Part shown: positions 1 to 9,283 of the stretch, piece by piece | Numbering within the stretch: position 1 is the stretch's first letter | Layout: each line of letters opens with the position of its first letter | Origin: Priapulus caudatus | Lineage: Eukaryota > Priapulida > Priapulimorpha > Priapulimorphida > Priapulidae | Assembly (NCBI RefSeq): GCF_000485595.1 | Contig: NW_014577077.1 | Span: 223,901-245,043 of the forward strand | Reading direction: 5' to 3' | Length of the DNA stretch: 21,143 nt | Translations under genes and position numbers: made by a program | Notes under the pieces: model-generated | What the model was told of the DNA's origin: nothing | Seen by the model: only the letters and a program-made list of their open reading frames with translations | Database searches by the model: none

Positions 1-44
1 CCAAAAATAAGAAGAAATCAAAAGATAAAGAACATTGAATATAA

Positions 45-80
45 AAAATTAAAATTAAAAATTAAAAATTAAAAATAATA
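45..80. repeat. A-rich tandem repeat, TTAAAAA-like unit
   Basis: A short run of a 6-7 base unit close to TTAAAAA is repeated about four times, inside a longer A-rich stretch that begins at the window edge. It lies downstream of the tRNA-like promoter on the minus strand. It could therefore be the T-rich (read the other way, A-rich) tail of that element, or simply low-complexity DNA. Confidence 0.6.
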
Positions 81-130
81 CATAATAAAGAGGTAGGTAA
101 AGGGAAAAAGGAAAAAAGGGGAAAATAACT

Positions 131-207
131 CACCAGCTGGACTCGAAGCCGAATCCGGCTGTAGGAGACGGATGTCTCTAGCGATTAGGCCACTGCGCCG
201 TACGGGT
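131..207 (-). repeat. Degenerate tRNA-like element, probable SINE head or tRNA pseudogene
   Basis: Read on the minus strand, 181-201 gives a good pol III A box: CGGCGCAGTGG matches the tRNA D-arm pattern YRGCNNAGTGG. About 50 bases further, 139-149 gives GCTTCGAGTCC, which differs from the B box GGTTCGANTCC at one position. Box order and spacing are right for a tRNA gene. The acceptor, T and anticodon stems do not fold cleanly; the middle makes a GAGAC/GTCTC hairpin with only a four-base loop. I therefore read it as a tRNA-derived SINE head or tRNA pseudogene, not a working tRNA. T runs just downstream on the minus strand could terminate pol III. No clear 3' SINE body or target duplication is visible. 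Confidence 0.45.
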
Positions 208-429
208 ATACCCATAGATTCACACCGTACGTGATGTTAATTGTACGCACCGCCATCTATTGATGACTAGAATTTTTATGAATTTTTAACTTTCTAACTT
301 TTTTAAATTTTTGAAGAATCACCACCTCCCAGACGTGCTGATTCTGAAAATATCTTTAGTTTTCCTCTAGGCTGCGGAGTTCTCTAGTTATGCTCAAGCG
401 GTCACCAACTGAGTAACGCCATTGATTTC

Positions 430-456
430 CCCGAGCAACGCCGGGTATCCCGCTAG
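430..456 (+). mobile_element. Helitron/Helentron-type 3' terminus
   Basis: Positions 430-445 can fold as a short GC hairpin, with CCCG(a)GC pairing with GCCGGG around the loop AAC. This is followed by TATCCCG and then CTAG at 453-456, with T as the next base. A short GC hairpin a few bases upstream of a terminal CTRR, abutting a T, is the standard 3' end of Helitrons, which leave no target duplication. The start of the element is not visible; Helitron 5' ends are only a TC dinucleotide and cannot be located here. No Rep or helicase coding sequence lies upstream, so this is a non-autonomous or truncated copy. Confidence 0.45.
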
Positions 457-956
457 TACATTATACGCGTTGAAACATAATATAACGACCATATACTTAC
501 TGAGTTGCACTGAAGCAAGTAGCGCCACTGACGTCAGAGCCTGATGCAATCTCTAAAGCGTGAATAGAATAATGGGCACGAAAGCTACCGACTCGACTAA
601 TAATTTCCGTAAAACTTCTCTGCAGAAAATACCACCTCTACACCAGAGTCTTACCTAAGATAACATAATTGAATTTATACCAATTTTCACCTAATAAACA
701 TACACAGTATTGTTTGTCCGACACGCGCAAGTCAAATGCACGTAATAAGCGTAAACAGTGCATGAGAAATCTGGTATGAAAGGTTTAGCCAACTTTAGAT
801 AGACGACGTACATAATAAAACACAATATTAACAATAAGAACTGTTCGTTTTTACGGTGTAATTGCTTCTTCTTTTTTTACCATAACCCTAATGTCATTTT
901 GCTATCAGAGATTTTCAAACAGAAAATCAGTCTATTAAGTAGATCGATCGATAGAT
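457..956. other. Unannotated AT-rich stretch
   Basis: Apart from the CRE-like octamer there is no recognisable coding, structural or repeat feature between the Helitron-type end and the polypurine tract. Confidence 0.5.
529..536. promoter_or_regulatory. Perfect CRE-type octamer TGACGTCA
   Basis: The palindromic octamer TGACGTCA is the canonical CREB/ATF site. It is isolated, with no visible promoter next to it, so function is not implied. An octamer this specific is mildly unusual by chance in AT-rich DNA. Confidence 0.25.
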
Positions 957-1015
957 ATAGAGAGGGAGAGAAGGGAAGAAAAGGGTAGAAACTGAGAAGG
1001 GAAAAAAGATCATGA
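957..1015. repeat. Polypurine (GA-rich) tract
   Basis: This is a nearly uninterrupted purine run on the plus strand (GAGAGGGAGAGAAGGGAAG and similar), continuing more loosely to about 1200. Such tracts can form triplex DNA. The reading frames across it (1043-1387 minus, 1140-1496 plus) are low-complexity and are not genes. Confidence 0.6.
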
Positions 1016-1304
1016 AAGGTAAGCAGTGGAAAACGGATAAGGTTAGCAGTTGGAAAAGAAGGCCAAAATGAGAAACGACAAAAAGGAGGAGAATACTAAA
1101 TTGAGTAAGCTAAAGTAGAAAAAACTCAAAGACAGCAATTTGAAAAGCAAAGAAAAATGCCAAAATGATAAAGGTGAGAGGCCAGAAAAGAAAGCAATCC
1201 AGGTCATTTTACTTTTCTTTCTTTCCCCTCTTCCACTCATCCCTGCTCCCTGTTTAAGCAGCGGTGGCAACAGGGATTGCCCGACACAGGGGGTACGGTC
1301 CCCG

Positions 1305-1365
1305 GTAGGGTGGGGTGGGGTGGGGTGGGTTTGGTGTGTGTATGTGTGTGGTGGGGGGGGGGGGG
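1305..1365 (+). repeat. G-rich simple repeat with potential G-quadruplex
   Basis: Four or more G runs of three to four bases spaced by single T bases (GGGTGGGGTGGGG and onward, about 1308-1329) meet the usual sequence rule for an intramolecular G-quadruplex. They are followed by a GT-rich stretch and a homopolymer run of about thirteen G ending near 1365. Confidence 0.75.
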
Positions 1366-1479
1366 AGAAAGAACAGCTTGCGCCCAAAGGCTATCAAAAA
1401 ACTAGGAGATGTAGATTGAAGGTTAAAATGGCATGTTTAATGATTCAAGCGAAAAACAATTGCTATAGCAATATTGCAA

Positions 1480-1495
1480 TATATATATATATATA
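1480..1495. repeat. (AT)n microsatellite, short
   Basis: About eight AT dinucleotides. Confidence 0.8.
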
Positions 1496-1672
1496 AATAT
1501 TTAGTTGTCGTATGTACCGATAGATCAGCCCTTCTGTTTCTGTTGCATGATTTCACAAGTTACTGCAGCGCTACATATGAAGAGCGATTGCAAATTACAT
1601 TTATCGATCGTTCAGGGTCAAATTACAGATCCCCCAGTGGGGAAATGGAAGGGATGAGCATCCACTGCGTGG

Positions 1673-1726
1673 GCGCGCGCGCGCGCGCGCGTGTGTGCGT
1701 GTGTGTGTGTGGGGGGGGGGAGGGGG
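1673..1726. repeat. (GC)n-(GT)n-(G)n compound microsatellite
   Basis: About nine GC dinucleotides run into GT dinucleotides and then a G10 homopolymer, interrupted by A and followed by five more G. Alternating purine-pyrimidine GC/GT runs are the classic Z-DNA-forming type. The frames that cross it (1474-1797, 1691-1930) are artefacts of the repeat. Confidence 0.85.
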
Positions 1727-2190
1727 CTACGAAGGCTTGCTTCACTATATACTCTTTCTTTTCGTTTCTATACCTGTTTTCTTTGCGCTCCCCATAATTA
1801 TCCTGAATTTACCGACGTACTCATGCATGCCACGCGCCCTACCACTCTTTTAATGGGCAGCGGGTTAAATTACCGTCAATTTATAGGAAACCCGGGCAAA
1901 CTGCCCCTGGATGGCAGCGGTTACGCATAAACACGGATTGGCTGGTGATAAATTAATGACCTGTCACACAGAACCCACGCAAGTGTATAACATTTTGGTG
2001 CTGGTTGGTTTTGTTTTCTTCTCATCAGCTTCAAAGATCAATCAATACAAGGCTTCACTTTAACCACACCGTCACAGCATTAAAGTACACATATTTTCCC
2101 GCTGAGAAACAACAGTTGCTAATTATAAACTATCGCAACGATTATCTATTAGCACGTATTGCGTTTTCCTTTTGCCATTATTGTTACCGA
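1727..2190. other. Unannotated stretch
   Basis: I see no supported gene, RNA or repeat here. Short open frames exist but their translations show no recognisable domain. Confidence 0.45.
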
Positions 2191-2196
2191 GGTCCC

Positions 2197-2212
2197 CCAT
2201 AGATGGCGCCAG
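2197..2212 (+). promoter_or_regulatory. CTCF-core-like site
   Basis: CCATAGATGGCGCCAG contains TAGATGGCG, which fits the bilaterian CTCF core YAGRKGGCR. The first 13 bases recur exactly on the minus strand at 19701-19713. A second site with the same core and orientation follows about 60 bases downstream. This is a motif-level resemblance only. Confidence 0.35.
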
Positions 2213-2260
2213 TCGACTGACGCATTTTCGCCAGGAACAGTTTCGTCGTGATTCATGGTC

Positions 2261-2277
2261 GGTAGAGGGCGCCACTA
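2261..2277 (+). promoter_or_regulatory. CTCF-core-like site
   Basis: GGTAGAGGGCGCCACTA contains TAGAGGGCG, matching YAGRKGGCR. It lies in tandem with the site at 2197. Binding cannot be judged from sequence alone. Confidence 0.35.
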
Positions 2278-2630
2278 AGCAGCAGCGATCAACCACAGCT
2301 GATTTCATCAATCATTTTGACGGAAAGGTGGAACATTGCTTCTACCATCACCGTCCTTCATCCGCGTTTCCATAGGTAACCGGGACAAAAAATATTCCAA
2401 ACAGCGGCGGCATATAATAGTCTTAAAATTTACACATGGACCAGAATGTATGGCAAATGCAAGTTATAGTGACTGTTACACAAATGATTTTTTACATTAA
2501 ATAATTTGAAATCTTATCGCATGATACTGCTATACAAGCATAACTTCTTGTGAGGTCATATCCAGACTATTTGACACAACAAACATGCGAAGCAAGGCCC
2601 TTTCACGAGGACTAAGTGTCAATGCTGGCA

Positions 2631-2690
2631 AAAGATGGCGCTAGGATTCTTGGCGCTAACGGATGGCAAAAGACTCACAACGCCATCTTT
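2631..2690. repeat. Inverted repeat AAAGATGGCG / CGCCATCTTT
   Basis: A perfect 10-base inverted repeat has arms at 2631-2640 and 2681-2690, separated by 40 bases. AAGATGGCG is also the core of the YY1 consensus, so the arms could be two convergent protein sites and not a hairpin. The spacer has a further TGGCGCTA-like copy. Confidence 0.5.
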
Positions 2691-2815
2691 CGGTAAAATT
2701 TTGGCCAACATAAACACCATTATACGTTAGATTACATCAGGGGTTTTACATATAAAATTAACATTATAGCACACAGCCCAAGAAGCTGCCACACGTTTTT
2801 CTCTTATCCGTCACT

Positions 2816-2862
2816 TTCCTATTACTAATACTATTACTTCCTATTACTATTACTACTATAAC
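2816..2862. repeat. TATTAC-like imperfect microsatellite
   Basis: Several imperfect copies of CTATTACTA-like units in a short run. Confidence 0.5.
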
Positions 2863-5070
2863 CATATACCCGGCGATTCAGTGCGCATCATCACGAAAAT
2901 GTGTCTATTTAAAAAGAACAAATACCTTTGCCACAGGCCGAACCTTCTTTATTTAGAGTGAATATAATGTCTAGTAGATATTCATAGTGCAAAATACCAT
3001 TATTTTCAAAGCATATTATAAATAAACCTTTATTTTGAAGCGCGACTGAAATGAAGCAGCAACACGTTCCCATGCTGAATCAGTGTAATATGTTCGCTCT
3101 TGGATTTACTGTCGAATGACGCGGTCATGCAGCATAACTGGTGTTAAAATATAATTCAAATACTTTACACGTGCACTTTTGCTTATAAAAATTTCATCAC
3201 GAATGCGTCCAAACTCTAAATGAAGCAACCTTTCGGGGGAGTATCAATTAGTGTACACAATGGTAACAGGTACGCCTCAATGACAGGAATTAATAATGCT
3301 ACCGCTAATAATACTAATTAATATACTGCCGTTCAGTATTCTTATACGCATATAGTTCACTACCTACTACCTAGTCATATCTACATTACTGATTAGGTAC
3401 CCGTGCGTATGCGTTCAATACAAGTTTACCACAGTAAATAAGGATTGATTACTTATAGAACTATTTTCACCTCCAAATATAATGCATGGCAGCAAGAGCT
3501 TCACTGCTATGTTGACACGTATTACAATGATATTTTAAATGTTACAATGATATTTTAAATTATCAGAAACCGTGCATTATACACTATGACCTATATCTTA
3601 CCATGATCTTACACACAGTGACAGTTCAAAAGAAGTGGCGTTATAATTGGAACTAGCTGTGACAGCATGACAGCTGTTGCATGCATTTCACATTATAATT
3701 TCTTTAGGAAACGTTCACTGCAGTCACGCTCAATTCCATAAATCTATAGCACAAGTATGTATTGAGTACTAGACTTTTGTTCCTTCAAGTTCACGTTCCA
3801 TTTCTGAACACAAGCTAAACAAATCTAACACAAACAAAGTTATCTTCTCACAGTCAGGTAAATAATATGTATAGTAAAAATTTCACTTACCTACAAATTC
3901 CATATTCAAGCACAAGGTCGGTACAGCCAATATGAAAAATAGAAATAAATAATATTAGTATGAGTTTCTATTAAAGTAGTACACCGATTATTCCGCTTTA
4001 TATTCCGTTGCAACGACGTAAATCTATTTCTATAATCCATGATTATTAAAGTGATACCGAGACGCATATATTGTTTATCGATCCTCGTATCGTATCATTT
4101 TCTATCCAATAGCATAAACGAATAACATTTTGAACATTACATATCTTTAGGTACCATAGTGTGATCCATAATGAGAAAAATTGCGTAATTTCTTTGAAAA
4201 TTGCGATCGAATGTATGGACGCTGAATTAGAAATTACCACATAAAACCGTAACAACGGCTGCCTTGGCGAGATTACGCATGCCTTGCACTAGTTACGACT
4301 AGAAGAACCCCACTAACATACAATGTGTGACGTGAGATTTTAATTCCCACACAAAAATCGGATATACACGTGTTACGCAGCGATAATATCATGAAGGACT
4401 GGTAGTAACTATTCGGAACGGAAAGCAAATATTCCGTGGAACGACATGTCTCTATACTGTATGTATCGCTACATGTAAAATTTTTCTACGTCGATAAGGA
4501 CGACTCAATACCATAATGAGTAAAGAATGAGGAGATAGCTTAAAACTAGCATATCCTGCCCCCCCCCAACATATGCTAAAAACACTGCTATATTATATAC
4601 TGTAGATATGGGTCACATGAATAATGAATAGAACACGCAATGATCGAAGAAGCACATCTTGCTGCATACTGTATTGTATACATAGGTCTCTCCCTGTATA
4701 CGGGAAAAAATGCATACATTTCCCCGTGGACCAACCCATTGCGCACCGTTGATTGATAAACGCGTTTTCACGAAGAACAATATTTTCCGTATACGGAAGC
4801 TTAATTTACCCGATCAAACAAAGATCAGTTAAAAGGAATTTCAGTAGCGTTTACCCTGTCAGTAGCTTTCATGCTAGCATGATGATCCGGTTTACAGCCC
4901 GTTAATTCTTATACATAAAATAGTTACCACCTTTTACATCAGCGCTATATAAACACATAGCAGAAAACGAACTCATAAACCAATGGAACCTAATGCTCCA
5001 ATCACAATGATTGTAATCATGCAGTGAGAGTATTGTGAAATGTTGAGATGCAGTACTAGTCCACTGATCT
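2863..5070. other. Long AT-rich stretch without a supported gene
   Basis: About 2.2 kb holds only small features: the tandem duplication at 3521-3560, a run of nine C at 4559-4567, and a weak inverted repeat around the palindrome GTATACGG (near 4694-4711 and 4782-4796). The open frames are 60-70 codons with ordinary shadow composition. Confidence 0.5.
3521..3560. repeat. 20-bp tandem duplication
   Basis: Two adjacent 20-base copies (TTACAATGATATTTTAAAT plus one leading base) differ only in the first base. This is probably a recent replication slippage event. Confidence 0.9.
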
Positions 5071-5079
5071 ATATTATAA

Positions 5080-5127
5080 CAAGAGCTAATAAACACCTGG
5101 TGTTTATTAGGTGTTTATTAGCTCTTG
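5080..5127. mobile_element. 48-bp palindromic insertion, CA...TG ends, 7-bp TSD (copy 1)
   Basis: Two perfect 18-base arms (5080-5097 and 5110-5127; CAAGAGCTAATAAACACC and its complement) surround a 12-base spacer. The flanking heptamer ATTATAA is exactly duplicated at 5073-5079 and 5128-5134. The spacer TGGTGTTTATTA repeats the inner part of the right arm, as if a shorter fold-back had been copied first. The terminus CAAGAG and the ATAA block starting nine bases in are shared with copies at 6197, 6868 and 11943. The duplicated flanks are what a staggered-cut insertion leaves. A (TA)n array follows directly. It is far too short to code; any transposase would act in trans. Confidence 0.7.
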
Positions 5128-5146
5128 ATTATAACCATATTATATA

Positions 5147-5148
<2 letters not shown>

Positions 5149-5195
<47 letters not shown>
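5149..5195. repeat. (TA)n microsatellite
   Basis: More than twenty TA dinucleotides with one CT interruption near 5157, starting about 15 bases after the duplicated flank of the palindromic insertion. Confidence 0.9.
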
Positions 5196-5196
<1 letters not shown>

Positions 5197-6189
5197 ATAT
5201 GATGTTAGATCAGTGTACTGGTCACGCGTACGCAACGCCGAGCGTCTGAAGCGAACGGGTGCAAAAGCCAAAAAAATCACAACACCCTGTTGAAAATGTT
5301 TTATTGTGTTCTGTTTCTATTTCTATTCAGGGTTGATAATAATAAACATGGCAGCACATTTTTCTTATGTCCGCTTGTAGTAGAACATCAAGCTCTCAGT
5401 AAGTTTAGAGAGACATACAGATGAACCTCTGACCACCGTGACGGCCATACGTCCCATGCCAACCTCTAAACTCATCAGGCATGGATGGCAAATACACTTA
5501 AGCCAACAATTCATCTACTAGTCGATCGAAATTTCTCGTCGTTAGTTTAAAGTCAATATTTGAACAACCCGGTTGACTCCAGGCAAACTCTGTCTCCACG
5601 CATCTGAAATTCGACAGCATGCGAAAAACGCCACCCAAACTAACAGAAAATGAAATGTTGGAAAAGTTCATGTGAATTGCAGTTTGTATTATTTATCGCC
5701 ATGTTCATTTGTAGACCAAGTGGTTTCGTCACACATAGAGACAATGGTTAGCTGTTAAAACGCTTGCTAATAAGCTAATAAGCTAACTGTCCATGCAATA
5801 TCATTCAAGGTGAAATGTGTAGTTTCGTAATAAGATCCCTAAAACGCGGCATATTAAAATCATCAGAGTTCACATGGAAAAGCTTGAGTAATTATATATC
5901 GGTGGCAATACCCTCCTAAAATCTTGGTAATTGAAAGCAATTACTGTTAGATTTTTCTTACCGTGCAATTAACAGAACCACTCTGGCCAAGTAACACGTA
6001 AACACCATTTGAGTGTTCAACATTTCAAATAGAAATTTAAACTGTTGAAAACCCGCCAACCTTGAAAGTATGAAGCTACGCAACGAAAAGAACATTGCTG
6101 AATTCTGTACATGGCATAAAACCAAGGTGACCATGCAAGCGAATTAAAACGAAATTAAACAGTAATAGGAAACTTCAAATATACCATAC
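5196..6189. other. Unannotated AT-rich stretch
   Basis: No supported gene. Only minor signals are visible: a GCTAATAA duplication near 5765-5785 and a small hairpin GTAATTG/CAATTAC near 5925-5947. Confidence 0.5.
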
Positions 6190-6196
6190 AACATAT

Positions 6197-6249
6197 CATG
6201 AGTGAATAATCGAGAAATAGAGAAATAATATCTCTATTATTCACTCCTG
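6197..6249. mobile_element. 53-bp palindromic insertion, CA...TG ends, 7-bp TSD (copy 2)
   Basis: The outer arms CATGAGTGAATAAT and ATTATTCACTCCTG are inverted repeats with one mismatch at the third base. Pairing continues weakly inward (GAGA/TCTC). The flanking heptamer AACATAT is exactly duplicated at 6190-6196 and 6250-6256. The terminus CATGAG (CAGGAG at the other end) and the ATAAT block match the pattern of the other copies. This copy has the most degraded arms, so it may be the oldest of the four. Confidence 0.6.
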
Positions 6250-6610
6250 AACATATCAGTAAGTAATTTAATTCGTATAACCGAATATCGACTCGTCTAA
6301 TGAGGAAAAGTCAGCAGAGCCCGTAAAATCTATTACACCACTGAATGGCGTGTTTCATGGCTCATGGATGCACACGGTTAGCATTCGGTAAGGTGACAAC
6401 GTGCGCGTGCATTATTACTACAGTGCTGGGAAAGAAGTTGCCTAGAGCATTACGATGGCTCCACGCATCAACTGACTCCGACAGCATATCACCTCATGAA
6501 GAGAACGTAGTAAATATGGATTTAGACTAGAAAGACGTTTAATGAGGTGACCACAGTGTTTGCCTAGCTATTGACATAACCATCCCATGCCAGTCAGCCC
6601 CCACATGCCA

Positions 6611-6788
6611 CGGCACGGCAAGCACACCATGTCAGTATCTTACACGCTATGTCAGTATCTTACACGCTATGTCAGTAGCCGACAGACAATGTTAGCACCT
6701 TATAGAACATACCATTGCCTGTCACACTATGTCAGCATCATGCGCACCATATCAGTAACGTGCACCATATCAGTATCGTTAATGCGTG
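6611..6788. repeat. 20-bp minisatellite, about eight units
   Basis: Units close to GTCAGTATCTTACACGCTAT start at 6631, 6651, 6671, 6691, 6711 (degenerate), 6731, 6751 and 6769. The 6631 and 6651 units are identical. Later units keep a YATRTCAG core and diverge elsewhere. The open frame over it (6587-6880) gives a repetitive peptide and is best explained by the array, not by selection. Confidence 0.8.
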
Positions 6789-6867
6789 GAAACGGCGTAG
6801 TGCTTTTAGACACATTCTTACCCATCAACCTTGTAATGCACGCGTACGTTGTTATCTTACATAACAT

Positions 6868-6907
6868 CAGAAGTAGATAATAGGGAATTGCCTATTATCT
6901 ACTTCTG
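6868..6907. mobile_element. 40-bp palindromic insertion, CA...TG ends, 7-bp TSD (copy 3)
   Basis: Two perfect 17-base arms (CAGAAGTAGATAATAGG and its complement) surround a six-base loop GAATTG. The flanking heptamer ATAACAT is exactly duplicated at 6861-6867 and 6908-6914. Bases 10-14 (ATAAT) align with the other copies when the CA ends are aligned. It is the shortest and cleanest example: all of it is arm plus loop, leaving no internal sequence. Confidence 0.7.
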
Positions 6908-6914
6908 ATAACAT

Positions 6915-7600
6915 GTAATTTCATTAGCCAGCATGTCAGACCCATACACAACCTATAATATTTTCCGTTTACATGACTTATTTAACTACTGCCAACTAAA
7001 GCATTATTGGCATCTACTCGGAAAAACCCGAATCTTCGAACTACCCTTAAAATTATCAAGAGAATTTGGGAGATTAATGAGAACAGAGAAAGCGCAGATG
7101 AGTGCCGGGCAAAAGCCCTACTAATTTGCGTAAGAGTGATAAGTTTTAAAATTGGGAATTTAATGATTAATTAGTGTGAAAATTACAGACTAACACAAAC
7201 GCAGATGGAAAACCGAGTTGCATAATCAATCATTTCAGTTCAGTACGAAATGTCATTCGGCAAATCGAATACAACGCGATATTCAGCTTAAACTGATATT
7301 TAGGAGCCCGCTATTAAACAACTTCGACTATATATATAATGTTTCCCGTAATGTCTACTGTCTTTACATTTACCTTCATTTTAATCTGGCAGCATTTAAT
7401 TCAAGAAAACATAATAAGGCTATCCTAGACCGTTTACCCTTGATGAAAACGTTGTGGAGATTAGCGCATGCCTGGAATTTGCAATGCTTGCGTGTTTCAC
7501 CCTCTCAGCAGGCCCTTTCGCTAGAAGCCAACTATCCTAACCTAACAGAACACTTTCTATCCGGCTTCGCTCACATTCGATCAACAGGGTAGCGACAGCA
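6915..7600. other. Stretch with two unrecognised short frames
   Basis: Two plus-strand open frames, 6933-7124 (63 codons, ATG start) and 7218-7592 (124 codons, no early ATG), have non-repetitive translations but no motif I can place. At these lengths chance frames are expected, so I do not call them genes. Confidence 0.3.
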
Positions 7601-8280
7601 CCGGCATAAAAGACAGAGATGGCTGCTGATCTGACATACGCGGCGGACAGGAAGGAATATTTACAGCCGAGGTCTATAACCGGCACTGCCGTTCTCGTTA
7701 TTTACGACGAACCTGTCACAACGTTACACTAATCCTCCGAAACGCGCGCGTGCGCACTAATAACGACGCTACACGGCAAATTTACACAGCAGTTTTCCTC
7801 CGTTATCTTCTGTCGACGATCCCCTAGCATGGGCTGTGTGTGTGCACATGCACATGCAAGCGCGCCGAACCAGAACCCGATCGCCGGGAAAAACGAGGAA
7901 TAACCCAGCGTCGGTAATATAAGCGCCGAGCGTTGTCGCCGGCCAACACAACCGACAGACAGCACGGCATGTCGGCGGGCGGCCCGGCTCATGCCCTAGT
8001 GGCCACGCAGAGGCGGCGCGCGCGCACAAACTGCCGAAAGCAAACACATCGAACGCGAACAAAGACTCCTCAATTTCGATAAATGAAATCTCGTGTTGGT
8101 ACTCGGCGTGAAGACGGCGTATGGTGGCGCGCGCGCAGCTGTGCATGACGATGGATGCCTCGATCTGCTACAACGCAACAGGATTTCTGCGTTCCGAATA
8201 AGAGGAAAAGGCCACATGTCTAGTTCCGTTGATTTAAGTTGCGTGCAGTGTCGGTCTCACAGAATCGCGGGCTCTCTTTA
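7600..8280. promoter_or_regulatory. CpG-rich island, candidate promoter region
   Basis: This is the most GC- and CpG-rich block of its neighbourhood, with several GCGCGC runs (for example 8017-8026 and 8128-8135) and GCCGGCC/GGGCGGCCCGG stretches, standing out from AT-rich flanks. In animals, unmethylated CpG-dense blocks often mark promoters. A small ORF with good initiation context sits at its left edge (7619). A TATA-like string TAATATAAGCGC occurs near 7915. Direction of transcription cannot be decided. An old GC-rich repeat is the alternative. Confidence 0.35.
7619..7732 (+). CDS. Small ORF (37 aa), possible upstream ORF or first exon
   Basis: An ATG in good context (G at -3, G at +4) opens 37 codons to TAA. 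The peptide begins MAADLTYAADRKEYLQPR and ends in VIYDEPVTTLH. It is not low complexity and resembles no family I know. It sits at the left edge of the CpG-rich block, so it could be an upstream ORF, a microprotein or the start of a first coding exon. A GT within AGGTCTAT (near 7669) is a weak donor candidate. Chance remains a strong alternative for an ORF of this size. Confidence 0.15.
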   Translation: MAADLTYAADRKEYLQPRSITGTAVLVIYDEPVTTLH

Positions 8281-8566
8281 ATCTGATTTCCAATTATATT
8301 ATACAAGATACATTAACAAGATAGCGATGCTGCTCTTCATGTCCATGTATGCATCTTACCTGTACGGTGTAGGGAAGAATCACACCGGTAGCTAGACCCA
8401 ATAGCTGCCGAATTATGCTGCCATGCGGCCTCCCAACATTCCAGTCGATAGATATTCATGGAGTCGTTTTCTCTCCAGCAATAGCCAGCTATGCAATCTA
8501 ATTACTCCTGATAGAATCAAGGATACTACTGCTCCCACGCGTAACGCTTGCACTACATACTGTATG

Positions 8567-8568
<2 letters not shown>

Positions 8569-8600
<32 letters not shown>

Positions 8601-8631
8601 ATATATAGCTCTTGATATATATATATATACA
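8569..8631. repeat. (TA)n array interrupted by GCTCTTG
   Basis: Two TA tracts are separated by AGCTCTTG (8607-8614), and the whole is bounded by CTGTATG and ATACAG, so it can fold on itself. GCTCTTG followed by ATATATAT is identical to the right end of palindromic copy 1 next to AT-rich flank. No matching CAAGAGC left end is present, so this may be the remnant of another copy. Confidence 0.75.
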
Positions 8632-8639
8632 GACGTACG

Positions 8640-9280
8640 CCCGTAAACGAAGCAGACGCTCACACACAGTATAAATCTGGTTACGAAGTGATTACGTAAA
8701 TAGGATACGGGTTCCGAATTATAGAACGGATAGCAATCAATTTGTAATTATTTATTTCCAATGATCCCCCTCAATGCAGGCCTGTTTTGGATAATCTAAT
8801 TATGGGGGTGTGCGAGTATAGCTTAAGGAAATATGCGGTTAAAGCAATTTCTTCAAGTTTTTAATGAAGAAACGTTCGTAAACGGTACTCTACATTAGTC
8901 ATTTATTTCTCAGCCAGATACGCGAATGATTTAACCTGGTAAAATAATGACCCCACAGACACTCTTAGACTCACGTAAGTCAATGACCACAGTAGATGCG
9001 AGTTGCAACGCGAAACATTTTCCGACACTGTTCGTAGAATCATAGACGAATAAACTCATCAGCATAGTTAAAGAGATAGTAGACTCTGAGATTTTACTGC
9101 ATACAACTGTACTTACTGTATAACAAATCGTCTATACCCACATGTTTTTGTCACCAGATACCTAATTTAATTGTTACAATTAATTACACATCAACGCTAC
9201 GAAATTTGAACGGTGCCATGACACCCGCGACCGTGCTGCCACCCTGAAAAGGTTGCGTATTTGCCAATTTATTTTCCACG
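8640..9280. other. Unannotated AT-rich stretch
   Basis: No supported gene. There is a small hairpin TTTCTTCA/TGAAGAAA near 8849-8874 and a short palindrome TTAATTGTTACAATTAA near 9166. Confidence 0.5.
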
Positions 9281-9283
9281 TTA

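Noticed and set aside
371-416. Second tRNA-like gene on the minus strand
   Set aside because: Only an A-box-like string (TTACTCAGTTGG) is present; no B box follows at the proper distance.
4694-4796. Inverted repeat around GTATACGG as a possible transposon
   Set aside because: The core is itself a palindrome, the arms are imperfect and there is no flanking duplication.
7218-7592. Plus-strand frame of 124 codons
   Set aside because: It has no early ATG, no recognisable domain and no splice signals that I could support; the length is within chance expectation for 21 kb.
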